59,850 nt of DNA from Lentisphaerota bacterium (lineage in GTDB: Bacteria > Verrucomicrobiota > Lentisphaeria > Victivallales > Victivallaceae), in contig SUWL01000008.1 in assembly GCA_015061495.1 (NCBI GenBank), positions 1-59,850 of the forward strand, given 5' to 3'. Below the pieces are notes generated by a model that made no database searches, was not told the DNA's origin, and was given only the letters and a program-made list of their open reading frames with translations. The translations under genes and the position numbers were made by a program. Shown one piece after another: positions 46,891 to 56,058 of the stretch. Positions within the stretch are counted from its first letter, which is position 1, and each line of letters begins with the position of its first letter.

Positions 46891-48374
46891 AAAAAAATGT
46901 TGACAATATTTCCAGCGTGGATATTGAAAATGCCATCGCATCTGCCGGAGATAAATTCACCGTGGATGAACTTATCCGGACTCTGGCACCCGGAGATGCC
47001 GACGCGCTGCGCCGCCGTCTGGAACGCTTCATTGCTTCGGATGACACCATCTTTTACGATGAAAAATGGAACTGCTGTACCCGCAAAAGTTTTTTCAACG
47101 GCAAAAAATTCATCATCACTCCGGATGACTGGGAGATCAGCAACGGGATACTTTTCCCCGGACACCGTTTTGTGCCTTTCATTGCCGACGGGGTATTTCC
47201 CTCTACCGTGGAGTTGAATATTTCCGGAGAAAAAACCGGCATGAAAAAATTCATTTCGCCGCTTGGCAGCTGTTTTCACTACCACATTCTGCTGGGATCT
47301 GAACAGATATTCGACTTTTTACTGGCAGATGATCCCGCCAATGAATCATTGAAACATCATGCCGGTAAAACCGATTCGGTGACCCTGACGGTTTACGATC
47401 TGACCGATTTTTACCGGAAACATGAATTCCTTTTCGGAGATGCCATCGTCTGCACCGTGGAAGATCATGAAGCAGGAATCATTTCAGCGGAATACCTCTC
47501 CGGTTCGCTGCGCGGCTCCCACGCCCGCAAGGAATACCTCGCCGTAATGGATGATGCCGCTGCCAAAGTCTGGCAGGAGTTTCAGGATTACCCCGACATC
47601 CCGGAACAATTGGCATGGATGGTCTACTATTCCGGTGTGACAGAAGTTCCGGGCGCATCGATCGACGAATTTATCGCCGCTTCGGAAAAAGTCCAGCTCC
47701 GCCCCGAAGGCGACCACGCCGTATTGACCGTCGCCGATGAACATGACCATTGCCATGATGACCATTGCAGCTGTCACGGTCATGATCATGATGACGACGA
47801 TGAGTGCGGCATGGATATCCCGGAAGGATTATCCATCTCATCTGCCGAGTTGTCCGATCCATTCAAGTTGCTTGCCCATGCCGGTGTCCCTCTGTCGGCT
47901 ACGGAACTTGACGGATTTATTCTGGATGCCATCTATGGCAGGGAAACGGACTTTTCCGGGGTACAGAGCCGGATTTTCGGTTCTTCGGCTATTGATCTGC
48001 CTGACGAAGCACAACAGGCAGTGCTGCTCAACTTCCTGGAAGAACGCTTTGAAACCATGATGGAAAATTACAACCGTGCCGATGACGAACCCAAAGCGGA
48101 ACTGCGTTCCCAGATCATGGAAGCCGTTTCCCGCCGGATGGATTATCTCGCCTATCTCGGCAGTACCGGACGGGATCCCAACGAAGCGGAAAAAAAGAAT
48201 ATGCACCATCTCGCGGATGTCGCCGCCAAACTCGGTGAAGCATTGAAACTGCTCAATCACCCCGGATTCACCCCCGATCATCAGGAACGGGAAAATCTGG
48301 AGATCCTCATTGATGACCAGTTGAGTATCCAGGAAGAGATCCTCGCAGACTTTTCCTCTGAAGCTGACCAATAA
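46887..48374 (+). CDS. Uncharacterised protein with a His/Asp/Cys-rich metal-binding patch
   Basis: 495 residues; no family recognised. Mostly acidic and soluble, without a signal peptide, so probably cytoplasmic. Residues 285-307 (EHDHCHDDHCSCHGHDHDDD region, encoded at 47739-47807) form a dense His/Cys/Asp cluster likely to bind Zn, Ni or Co, lying between two folded parts; the C-terminal part is helical. The start overlaps the truB stop (ATGA). The strong coupling with truB and iorA in one operon gives no clear role. Confidence 0.7.
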   Translation: MKKNVDNISSVDIENAIASAGDKFTVDELIRTLAPGDADALRRRLERFIASDDTIFYDEKWNCCTRKSFFNGKKFIITPDDWEISNGILFPGHRFVPFIADGVFPSTVELNISGEKTGMKKFISPLGSCFHYHILLGSEQIFDFLLADDPANESLKHHAGKTDSVTLTVYDLTDFYRKHEFLFGDAIVCTVEDHEAGIISAEYLSGSLRGSHARKEYLAVMDDAAAKVWQEFQDYPDIPEQLAWMVYYSGVTEVPGASIDEFIAASEKVQLRPEGDHAVLTVADEHDHCHDDHCSCHGHDHDDDDECGMDIPEGLSISSAELSDPFKLLAHAGVPLSATELDGFILDAIYGRETDFSGVQSRIFGSSAIDLPDEAQQAVLLNFLEERFETMMENYNRADDEPKAELRSQIMEAVSRRMDYLAYLGSTGRDPNEAEKKNMHHLADVAAKLGEALKLLNHPGFTPDHQERENLEILIDDQLSIQEEILADFSSEADQ

Positions 48375-48401
48375 CCCTATATATTATATGGAGAAACAAA
48401 A

Positions 48402-49979
48402 ATGAAACTTTTCGCAAGCGGAAACGAAGCCGTCGCCATGGCGGCATTTGACTGCGGCGTAACGCTGGGATGCGGTTATCCCGGCACGCCGTCGTCAGAG
48501 ATCCTTGATGAATTCAGCAAAATCGGCGGCACCGCCGAATGGGCTCCCAATGAAAAATGCGCCCTTGAAGTCGCTATCGGCGCAGCTTACACCGGAGCCA
48601 GAGCGCTTGCCACAATGAAACATGTCGGTCTCAATGTGGCTGCCGATCCGTTTTTCACCATCGCCTACAGCGGTACGCCCGGCGGATTGGTGGTGATTTC
48701 CGCCGACGATCCGGGTATGGCATCCAGCCAGAATGAACAGGATAACCGCCGTTATGCCGCTGCCGCCGGAGTGCCGATGTTTGAGCCGGCAGACTCCCAG
48801 GAGTGTTATGACTTCATCTGTGCGGCATTTGAATTGGCAGATAAGTTCCGCAGTCCGGTGCTGTTCCGCATGACCACCCGGGTCTGCCACTCCAAATGTC
48901 TGCTGGAACGCCGCTTCGCAGATCAGGTCATGGCAAAAAAATCCACCGCCTTTACCCGTGACCCCAAATCCAATGTCATGGTTCCGGCATTTGCCAAACT
49001 CGCCCACAAACGGATGCGCGCCGATCTGCATGCCATGCAGGAACTCAACGAACAGGGTGCTTACACCACTGAAAAATGCGCTTCTGCCGAATTGGGCATC
49101 ATTACCAGCGGCATCAGTTATCAGCACGTTCTGGACGCCGCTCCGGAAGCATCGGTCCTCAAATTGGGGATGACCTATCCGCTGCCCATTGAAACGATCC
49201 GCAAATTCGCCGCAAAAGTAAAACGCTGTCTGATCGTCGAAGAGGGCGATCCCATGCTCTTTGAACAGATCATGGCTGCCGGAATCACCGTGGAAAACAA
49301 ACCGGAAGCGTTCCGTTTCGGAGAATTGAATGTCGCCAGAGTCAAAAAACTTATCAATGGCGACCTTACTGCCGATCCGGCCGGCGCTCCCGGCAAACCT
49401 CCCCAGCTCTGCCCCGGCTGCCCCCATCGCAAAACCTTTGAGGTGCTTCGTGATCTGGGATGTATCGTTTCCGGAGATATCGGCTGCTATACGCTCGGTG
49501 TCATGCCGCCATTCAATGCGATCGATACCTGTGTCTGCATGGGCGCCAGTGTCACCGTCGGTTTGGGCATGCGCCATACCCTCCCCGAAGCCGAAGCCAG
49601 AAAAGTGGTCAGCGTGATCGGGGACAGCACCTTTTTGCACACCGGCATCAACGGCATCGTGGAAATGGTCTACAACCGCCCCGCCACCGGACATGTGGTC
49701 TTGATCCTCGACAACCGCATCACCGCGATGACCGGCTGTCAGGAAAACCCCGCCACGGGGCGCAAACTTGACCACTCTCCCGCCTACGCCGTCTCTCTGG
49801 AAAATATCGTCCGGGGCATCGGAGTGGACAATGTGGATGTGATCGACACCACTTTGGAAACTGAAAAATTTGCAGAACTGCTGAAAACCCGTCTGGCTTC
49901 CAACGACTGCAGTGTTATTATCGCCCGCCGTCCCTGTATTCTGGCGATGGCAAAACAGGCAAAAATGGGGAAAAACTGA
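48402..49979 (+). CDS. iorA: Indolepyruvate:ferredoxin oxidoreductase alpha subunit
   Basis: 525 residues. IorA binds thiamine diphosphate and oxidises aryl pyruvates from aromatic amino acids to acyl-CoA. The N-terminal pyrimidine domain (CGYPGTPSSEILDEF), CPGCPHRKTFEVL, and the TPP-binding GDSTFLHTGINGI...NRITAMTG are present. It ends at ARRPCIL plus a few residues: the C-terminal two-cluster ferredoxin domain of many IorA proteins is absent. Similar short forms exist in other gut anaerobes. iorB follows by 2 nt. Confidence 0.92.
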   Translation: MKLFASGNEAVAMAAFDCGVTLGCGYPGTPSSEILDEFSKIGGTAEWAPNEKCALEVAIGAAYTGARALATMKHVGLNVAADPFFTIAYSGTPGGLVVISADDPGMASSQNEQDNRRYAAAAGVPMFEPADSQECYDFICAAFELADKFRSPVLFRMTTRVCHSKCLLERRFADQVMAKKSTAFTRDPKSNVMVPAFAKLAHKRMRADLHAMQELNEQGAYTTEKCASAELGIITSGISYQHVLDAAPEASVLKLGMTYPLPIETIRKFAAKVKRCLIVEEGDPMLFEQIMAAGITVENKPEAFRFGELNVARVKKLINGDLTADPAGAPGKPPQLCPGCPHRKTFEVLRDLGCIVSGDIGCYTLGVMPPFNAIDTCVCMGASVTVGLGMRHTLPEAEARKVVSVIGDSTFLHTGINGIVEMVYNRPATGHVVLILDNRITAMTGCQENPATGRKLDHSPAYAVSLENIVRGIGVDNVDVIDTTLETEKFAELLKTRLASNDCSVIIARRPCILAMAKQAKMGKN

Positions 49980-49981
49980 TC

Positions 49982-50455
49982 ATGAGCACAATTACCAATA
50001 TCGTTGCCGCCGGGCTCGGCGGTCAGGGTGTACTGAAAATTACCGATATCCTTGCGGATGTGATCTTCCAGGCCGGAATGGATGTGAAAAAAAGTGAGGT
50101 CCACGGCATGAGCCAGCGCGGCGGATCGGTTTCCAGTGAAGTCCGGTTCGGTGAAAAGGTCAACAGCCCGATGATCCCCGCCGGTGAAGGCGATATTCTG
50201 GTGGTGCTGGATGCCTCCCAGCTGGATGTCGCCCGCCCGGTGCTGAAACCGGAAGGTACGGTCATTGCTCCTGCGGATGTGCCGACGGACAAATTGAGCA
50301 ATCCCAAAGCACTCAATGTCATGCTGCTCGGCGCGCTGTCCGCAAAACTGCCGCAATTCCCGGAAAGCCTCTTTCTGGAAGCTCTGAAACGGGCATTCCC
50401 GGAAAAACTCCACGAAGCCAATGAGGCGATGTTCAAACTCGGACGCAACCAGTAA
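49982..50455 (+). CDS. iorB: Indolepyruvate:ferredoxin oxidoreductase beta subunit
   Basis: 157 residues, a little shorter than many IorB. The pyruvate-oxidoreductase gamma-type domain starts with GLGGQGVLKITDILADV and contains SEVHGMSQRGGSVSSEVRFG. It pairs with IorA. A downstream ACT protein probably senses a related amino acid. Confidence 0.92.
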   Translation: MSTITNIVAAGLGGQGVLKITDILADVIFQAGMDVKKSEVHGMSQRGGSVSSEVRFGEKVNSPMIPAGEGDILVVLDASQLDVARPVLKPEGTVIAPADVPTDKLSNPKALNVMLLGALSAKLPQFPESLFLEALKRAFPEKLHEANEAMFKLGRNQ

Positions 50456-50477
50456 AAACAGTATACGGAGCATAAAA

Positions 50478-50912
50478 ATGAAAAATCTCAAACAGCTTTC
50501 AGTATTCATCGAAAACCGTCCCGGCGCCCTCTCGGAAGCATGCCGGGTACTTAAAAGCGCCAATGTCAACATCCTCTCAATGAGCGTTGCGGACACCAGA
50601 GAATTCGGGATCCTGCGGCTGCTGCTCAACGATACCGCCAAAGGCAGTGCGGCATTGAAAGCCGCCGGATTCATCGCCAGAGAGAACCATGTACTGGCGG
50701 TTGCCGTCCCGGATTGCGCGGGCGGACTGGCAGGAGTTTTTGAAAAGACTGATGAACTGCAGCTTTCCGTAGAATACATGTACGCGATACCGTCCGCAAA
50801 AACGGATAAAGCGGTCATTATTTTCCGTTTTGACGATCAGGCAGACGCGGCGGACAAACTTGCTGCCGCCGGAGTCGAACTGCTTTCAGCCGACGACATC
50901 TGCCGCGGATAA
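50478..50912 (+). CDS. Tandem ACT-domain protein
   Basis: 144 residues with two ACT domains: the first from KQLSVFIENRPGALSEACRVL, the second from HVLAVAVPDCAGGLAGVFE. Such proteins often accompany iorAB or phenylacetate-CoA ligase genes and may regulate by binding aromatic or branched amino acids. The start at 50478 has GGAG 8 nt upstream. Confidence 0.8.
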   Translation: MKNLKQLSVFIENRPGALSEACRVLKSANVNILSMSVADTREFGILRLLLNDTAKGSAALKAAGFIARENHVLAVAVPDCAGGLAGVFEKTDELQLSVEYMYAIPSAKTDKAVIIFRFDDQADAADKLAAAGVELLSADDICRG

Positions 50913-50926
50913 ACGATAATGGACAT

Positions 50927-50966
50927 CCGGCGGCATGGTTCGGTTGCCATTGCCGCCGGAATGACA
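50927..50966 (+). terminator. Probable terminator after the iorAB-ACT genes
   Basis: Stem CCGGCGGCA/TGCCGCCGG (9 bp, 50927-50959), 15-nt loop, followed by a modest T-rich tract. It ends the long pyrH run. Confidence 0.55.
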
Positions 50967-50995
50967 TTTTATCTGATAATTTACAGCAAACGCCC

Positions 50996-51024
50996 TTGAC
51001 AAAATATTGTTTAAACAGTATATT
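50996..51024 (+). promoter_or_regulatory. Strong promoter for the 51-kb secreted protein
   Basis: TTGACA (50996-51001), 17 bp, TATATT (51019-51024), a nearly perfect consensus. Confidence 0.75.
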
Positions 51025-51078
51025 TTTATCATCGCACGGTGCGAATTAACACCTTATAACAAAAGGAAAGGTAAAAAA

Positions 51079-51480
51079 ATGTTCAAAACGATGTTTATTT
51101 CAATGGCGTGTATCATGGCTGCAGTCACCGTTTGCGCCGCTCCCAAAATCAGTTTCTCTCAAGATACGAAAGAAGCAACTATGGCAGCTTATCTGGGGGC
51201 AATGGCCTACGAAGATTGTGACTTGATGTGGCAGCTTATGGATCCTGCCGTTGTCAAAGTAGCGATTGCCGGATCCGGCTCTGAAGAGGCGGCAAAAAAA
51301 GAGTTTTGGAAAGGCGTTTCCAGTCAGATCAATCCCCAGATCGTGCAAAAACTTAAAGAAGTTTACAACAATAACGACCTGAAACAACAGGCGGTTGCCG
51401 GTCTTATGCAGCAGTACGGTCACTGGCTGGTAAAAGTCAACGGCAAATGGTATCTCAATATTTTTAATGAGAAAAAATAA
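51079..51480 (+). CDS. Small secreted protein, possibly NTF2-like
   Basis: 133 residues starting MFKTMFISMACIMAAVTVCAA, a clear Sec signal peptide. The mature 110 residues end in HWLVKVNGKWYLN, a pattern common in NTF2-like and DUF4878-type domains, though this is weak. GGAAAGG precedes the ATG. It has its own strong promoter and terminator, so it is a single-gene transcript. Confidence 0.65.
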   Translation: MFKTMFISMACIMAAVTVCAAPKISFSQDTKEATMAAYLGAMAYEDCDLMWQLMDPAVVKVAIAGSGSEEAAKKEFWKGVSSQINPQIVQKLKEVYNNNDLKQQAVAGLMQQYGHWLVKVNGKWYLNIFNEKK

Positions 51481-51537
51481 TTGTTTCTGTCCCATTTGTT
51501 GCAATGCATTACCCGACAGACTCAACTGGGACATCAA

Positions 51538-51590
51538 CAAAAAAAATTGGACAGCTGCTGAACGTAAAAGTTCGGCAGCTGCCATTTTTT
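51538..51590. terminator. Bidirectional terminator between the secreted protein and HmuS-like genes
   Basis: Stem of about 12 bp (CAGCTGCTGAAC/GTTCGGCAGCTG, 51549-51583) with a T6 run on the plus side and an A8 run on the other, so it can stop both converging transcripts. Confidence 0.8.
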
Positions 51591-51636
51591 ATACCGTCAA
51601 AAACAGCGGGAACGATCCCGCATTTTTCAGGATGGG

Positions 51637-54600
51637 TTATTTTTTCCTGCCTCGCAGCCGGATATTACCGGCGATCACGGCGGCGACAACCGCGATAATG
51701 ATAACGGCGATTATTTTCAACGCCGGGGCACTCTCCCCTTGCGGAGTTTGCGGAAGAGTTTCTGCCAATTTAACTCCGGAAACATCTTTTTGTTCCGGAG
51801 AAGCGGCGGCAGTTTTTTTCAATTCCAGAGATTTGGCAATCTGCTGTTCAAAACTTTTACGCAATTCCGGATCTTTCAAAGATTTTTTGATCATCTCCTG
51901 CAATTTGGCATTATCCACCGGCGGCAGGTCAAACTTACGCATCAATTCGGCGTGATTCCGGGCAATATCCTCAACGGTTTCCGGATCTGCCTTCCAGAAG
52001 CCTTTACGGACGGATTCCAGCATGATCCCGGTCATTTCATGCAGTACCGCCGGATTGTTTTGCTCAAAGAAATCCTGCGTACCGAGTTGCAATTTGTCAT
52101 CCACATAAACTTCTTTATACTCCTGCCACAAGTGATCATCCAGCATATCCGGTTTCATGATCTCCCAGCCCAGAGTATTGCGCATGATTTCAGCGAATTG
52201 TCCGGAAGCAGGTGCGCCTTCTTTCATCATCTCTCTGATGTATTTCGGGTTAAGCACGGTGCTTCTGGCCTCGACCATGGCTGCTTCACCGGCGGTCTGC
52301 ACTTTGGCTTTACCGGCAGTACGCAGATCATTGAAGTACGCTTCCGGATCTTTGCCGTTGACATGGCGGGCGGCAAGGCTCATTCCGCCGGTAAACTCAT
52401 AGACATGATCCAGAGAGAGCGCACCCCAGCTGTTGCTCGAACGGGACTGCACAACGGAATCGGTATTCTTTACAGCGGCACGGAACATTTCAGGTTTATG
52501 CTCGCCCCAATGACCTTCGGTATATACGGCACTCATATTGTTCAGGTAAAGTTCAGCAATACCTTTCGTATCTTCCCATTTGCCGGTATCTTGTGCCGCC
52601 CCCATTGCTCCTGTGCCAAAATTACCGTTGACTCCGCCAAAAATACGGGCATTGCTCAACTCTTTTGCGGACTGCGGCGACATGCCTTGCGCGATCAAAG
52701 CGTTGGTGATTTCCAGACTGCCATGCCGGACAAAGTTGCCGAATTCGCCTTCCGGGTCGGCGGCAGCCAGCATGACAGCTTTGTCGATGAGCTTCATCCG
52801 GCTGGTCGCTGCTCCCCGGAACTGCCCGGAGGTCTGAATGACGACATCGATCCGCGGACGTTTGAGTTCACCGGCAGGGATCAGCCGGACATCCCGGACT
52901 CTTCCCCGGGAATCCCAGACCGGTTCTACGCCCAGCAGATAAAATATTTCACCGATATTCACGCCTTGGGTACGGATGAATTCTCCACCCCAGAGTGAAA
53001 ATGCGACTTTTTGCGGATATTTGCCGGTGCTTTTCAATCTCTGCCTGATGAGTTCTTCAGCGAGCTGCTTACCGACCTCAAAACTCTCTTTCGTCGGCGT
53101 GCGTTCCGGATCAATGCCGTAAAGATTTTTACCGGTCGGCACAGTTCCGGGATTGAGGATCGGATCACCTCCGGCGGTAGCGTAAATATAACCTCCGGCA
53201 AACGCATTGACGATCGAATCAAGTTCAGCGGCAGAAGAGTCCAGCAGATCCTGACGGGATTTCAACAGCACCTCTTCCGGGGAAAGCCGTTTTTCCGGGG
53301 CTTTTTCCCTGCCGGGACGGACTTTCATCATCTGCATTGCCTGCAGCATTTGCGGCGGGATCGGGCGGCCGTCGGGAAGTTTGCCGCTCTGCATCATTTT
53401 TTGCATTTCTCCGGCATCGGCACTCATTTTCTTTCCCGGATGTGCCGGTTTTTCCGGCGGGGCAAGCCGTTTGAATTTCTCCGGTGCTGCCAACACTTCA
53501 GCGGCGTATTCTTTAGCGCGCACAACATAATTGTTGCGGAAAAAGATCTTATCTTCACGTTTTTCCGGAGTTACTTTACCTGCTTTAACATCCCGGTCAA
53601 ACAATTCACCGGCAAGCACATCAACATTCATCAATATCGCTGTTTCATCCGCTTGGGCATCACTGTACGGTCTGCCGACGACATAGACACCGCGATTTAC
53701 TTTTGCATCATTGATCTCGTGCAGATATTCCTGGATTTTCAGCAAATCATCTTCGGTAAGAACACCTTGCTGGAGTTTTTCAGAAAGTTTCAGATCTTTA
53801 TGAATATTCTCCTGCATTGCCAATTCGATGATCGCTTTGCCATACCCGGATTTCAATTTGGCATTTTCAGCGGTTGCATAATGGTGAAGTTTCTCCTGCA
53901 GCAAAGCGACTGCACCGTAACTGTCGGAATTCATAAATGGCGGAGTCAGATGGCTGATCATCGTGGCATAACTGCGCCGTTTGGCGATTTGCGCCTCGCC
54001 GATATTATTGATGATATACAAATAATAATGGGGTATTTCTCCGATGAGGACATCCGGCCAGTCATAACTGGAAAGTGCCGCCTGCTTCCAGGGGGTGAAT
54101 TCCAGACTGCCGTGAGTTCCTACGTGCATCAACGCATCCGCTTTGAATCCGTGCCGCAGGTAGAGATAAGTGGCGATATAGGTGTGCGGCGGAGAAGTTT
54201 TCACTCCGTGGATCAACTTGTTTTCATCTGCGCCTTCCCCGGGGAGCGATTGAGGCATTAAAATCACATTCCCGAAACGGATACAGCCGATTGCCATATT
54301 ATTTTCTTTTGTACGGAACATTTTCCCCGGAAAATCGCCGTACCGCTCAACGACAGTGGAATACAAATCATCGGGCATACTCTTTTTCACCCAGCTTGAA
54401 TACTCGTCGGGCGTAATGATAACGGTCTGAATATGTTTGGGAGTAAGCTGTTTTGTGCCGCCGATTTTACCGAAAATTGCACTGTTTTCTTTGATTTCTT
54501 TATCCAGAGCTTCCACTGATTCCGGGAGAACACCGGTATTGTAACCTTCTTTTTGCAGACGGTGGAGAATATTCAAGATTGACTGTGAAGTACCGAGTCC

Positions 54601-55722
54601 GGCAGTAGCAGATTCCTTTCCGATAGAGCCGTAGTAAATCAAAGCGATTTTCTTATCCGCATTATTTTTCCGCTTCAAAGCGGCAGTTTTTCTGACCATT
54701 TTCACAAACCGTGCCAGCCGGTCGGGAATCATCCGGAATTCCATCAGTCCCCGGGAATTTTTGTACAATGCTGAAAGCACAAACGGCACGATGCCGCCGT
54801 CCAATTCCGGCATGGTGATACTCTGACTGAGCATGCCGCCGGTCATGCCCCGCTGATCTTTCAGAAACTCCTCATAATTCTGATTGACCTTGAGCGGACA
54901 GAAAAGCGGAATGTTTTTTTCTTTCAGAAATTCGACCGCTTCATCCCCCAATCTGCCGTGCGGCTGATAGATGACCAGATCCGGAGCGATTTTTTCCATA
55001 ACCTCCCTGCCGGGCCACAAGCCGGAAACTGCAATAACGTTGCACTGTTCTTTTTCCAGAGCCCCGATCAATTCGCCGAGACTGCCGCCGCCGTTGCCGC
55101 CGAGAATACAGATCTGCGGACAGCCATCCTGATGAAATCCCTGCTGACGGTAAAAGGTAAAATATTCCTCAACTGTTTTGAATGAATTTTTGCTGTCGAT
55201 ATGAAAAAACGGTTTATGCTCCATCTTTTCCGGTGCCAGCGGTTCAGGGGCAAAGATCCGTTTGCCATCCAATTCAAAGCGGATATAATCCAGCATCCGC
55301 CGGAAATTTTCTTTACCGCCGAAGCGCAGATACTTATCCAGCATCTCTTTCTGTTCCGCACTCAACGCCGAAGCCAGCGCAGTTTCCTGCCGCGTGGCAG
55401 ATGTGGTGTAGACCGGACACGGCAAGCCGGCAAGCAGTTTCTGCTGGGCTTCGGTGAAATTCAGCCCCATTCCAAAAAAAATCACGCAGTCGGCATCCCG
55501 CAATTCTGCGCCGCTTTTATCGTTCCACGCAAGATACCGGATATCCAGTGCGGGATTCAACTCCTGATCCAGCAGCGGCGCAAGGATATATTCCGGATAG
55601 TTGACCAGATAGATCCGGGTGCTGGATGCATACCGGAAATACCCCCAGCACACCAAACCGGCTATCAGCAATACTGCCGCACCCGAAATCAGATATTTTT
55701 TATATTCCGTTAATATTTTCAT
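51637..55722 (-). CDS. hmuS: Membrane-anchored CobN/BchH-like chelatase (HmuS-like)
   Basis: 1361 residues. An N-terminal helix (YLISGAAVLLIAGLVCWGYF) and a C-terminal helix (ALKIIAVIIIAVVAAVIAG) anchor the body, which probably faces the periplasm. The CobN/magnesium-chelatase-H core is clear: HVGTHGSLEFTPWKQ, IAKRRSYATMISHLTPP, SLWGGEFIRTQGVNIGE, and RPRIDVVIQTSGQFRG. A Met-rich insert lies at about 766-798. Soluble CobN inserts cobalt; the anchored Bacteroidota relative HmuS has been reported to remove iron from heme. The neighbours (DUF2149, TolQ-like, polytopic) are those of hmu loci. ATG overlaps the DUF2149 stop (ATGA). Confidence 0.8.
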   Translation of the reverse strand: MKILTEYKKYLISGAAVLLIAGLVCWGYFRYASSTRIYLVNYPEYILAPLLDQELNPALDIRYLAWNDKSGAELRDADCVIFFGMGLNFTEAQQKLLAGLPCPVYTTSATRQETALASALSAEQKEMLDKYLRFGGKENFRRMLDYIRFELDGKRIFAPEPLAPEKMEHKPFFHIDSKNSFKTVEEYFTFYRQQGFHQDGCPQICILGGNGGGSLGELIGALEKEQCNVIAVSGLWPGREVMEKIAPDLVIYQPHGRLGDEAVEFLKEKNIPLFCPLKVNQNYEEFLKDQRGMTGGMLSQSITMPELDGGIVPFVLSALYKNSRGLMEFRMIPDRLARFVKMVRKTAALKRKNNADKKIALIYYGSIGKESATAGLGTSQSILNILHRLQKEGYNTGVLPESVEALDKEIKENSAIFGKIGGTKQLTPKHIQTVIITPDEYSSWVKKSMPDDLYSTVVERYGDFPGKMFRTKENNMAIGCIRFGNVILMPQSLPGEGADENKLIHGVKTSPPHTYIATYLYLRHGFKADALMHVGTHGSLEFTPWKQAALSSYDWPDVLIGEIPHYYLYIINNIGEAQIAKRRSYATMISHLTPPFMNSDSYGAVALLQEKLHHYATAENAKLKSGYGKAIIELAMQENIHKDLKLSEKLQQGVLTEDDLLKIQEYLHEINDAKVNRGVYVVGRPYSDAQADETAILMNVDVLAGELFDRDVKAGKVTPEKREDKIFFRNNYVVRAKEYAAEVLAAPEKFKRLAPPEKPAHPGKKMSADAGEMQKMMQSGKLPDGRPIPPQMLQAMQMMKVRPGREKAPEKRLSPEEVLLKSRQDLLDSSAAELDSIVNAFAGGYIYATAGGDPILNPGTVPTGKNLYGIDPERTPTKESFEVGKQLAEELIRQRLKSTGKYPQKVAFSLWGGEFIRTQGVNIGEIFYLLGVEPVWDSRGRVRDVRLIPAGELKRPRIDVVIQTSGQFRGAATSRMKLIDKAVMLAAADPEGEFGNFVRHGSLEITNALIAQGMSPQSAKELSNARIFGGVNGNFGTGAMGAAQDTGKWEDTKGIAELYLNNMSAVYTEGHWGEHKPEMFRAAVKNTDSVVQSRSSNSWGALSLDHVYEFTGGMSLAARHVNGKDPEAYFNDLRTAGKAKVQTAGEAAMVEARSTVLNPKYIREMMKEGAPASGQFAEIMRNTLGWEIMKPDMLDDHLWQEYKEVYVDDKLQLGTQDFFEQNNPAVLHEMTGIMLESVRKGFWKADPETVEDIARNHAELMRKFDLPPVDNAKLQEMIKKSLKDPELRKSFEQQIAKSLELKKTAAASPEQKDVSGVKLAETLPQTPQGESAPALKIIAVIIIAVVAAVIAGNIRLRGRKK

Positions 55723-56057
55723 TTTGTTTCCTCCGGCACATAGATGACCTCGCCGTTTTCAAGCTGATAAGCGATACCGACCCGGCGGCCCTTGCCGGTG
55801 CCGGAATTTTTTTCCGACTTGTAACGGGTGATCTTATTATCCTTTTTCACGATTATTTCCATATCTTCCTTACCGGCATTTTTAATAAATGCGGCATCTT
55901 CGGCGGTCAGAAATTCTGTCATCCGGGTCTGGATGACAAATGCCACCATCAACGCCACCGCAAACACCATTGCCACATCAAAAAGATTTACCAAACTGCC
56001 CATCGGATCGACCTCTTCCCCGGCGGCAGCACTTTTGTAACGGTCCCGGTAATTCAT
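55719..56057 (-). CDS. hmuV: DUF2149 (HmuV-like) membrane protein
   Basis: 112 residues: one N-terminal helix (DPMGSLVNLFDVAMVFAVAL) with an Asp in it, then a small periplasmic domain, a topology like ExbD/TolR. The motif NLFDVAMVFAVAL is typical of DUF2149. In hmu loci it accompanies a TolQ-like protein and may form a proton-driven motor. Start 56057 has GGGAG 5 nt upstream; the longer frame overlaps the TolQ-like gene and is rejected. Confidence 0.75.
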   Translation of the reverse strand: MNYRDRYKSAAAGEEVDPMGSLVNLFDVAMVFAVALMVAFVIQTRMTEFLTAEDAAFIKNAGKEDMEIIVKKDNKITRYKSEKNSGTGKGRRVGIAYQLENGEVIYVPEETK

Positions 56058-56058
56058 C

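Noticed and set aside
48495-49775. Minus-strand open frame opposite iorA
   Set aside because: IorA motifs on the plus strand are unambiguous; the reverse frame has none.
51637-55722. Aerobic cobaltochelatase CobN for vitamin B12
   Set aside because: The protein is anchored by helices at both ends and sits with TolQ-like and DUF2149 genes, with no CobS/CobT or cobalamin genes.
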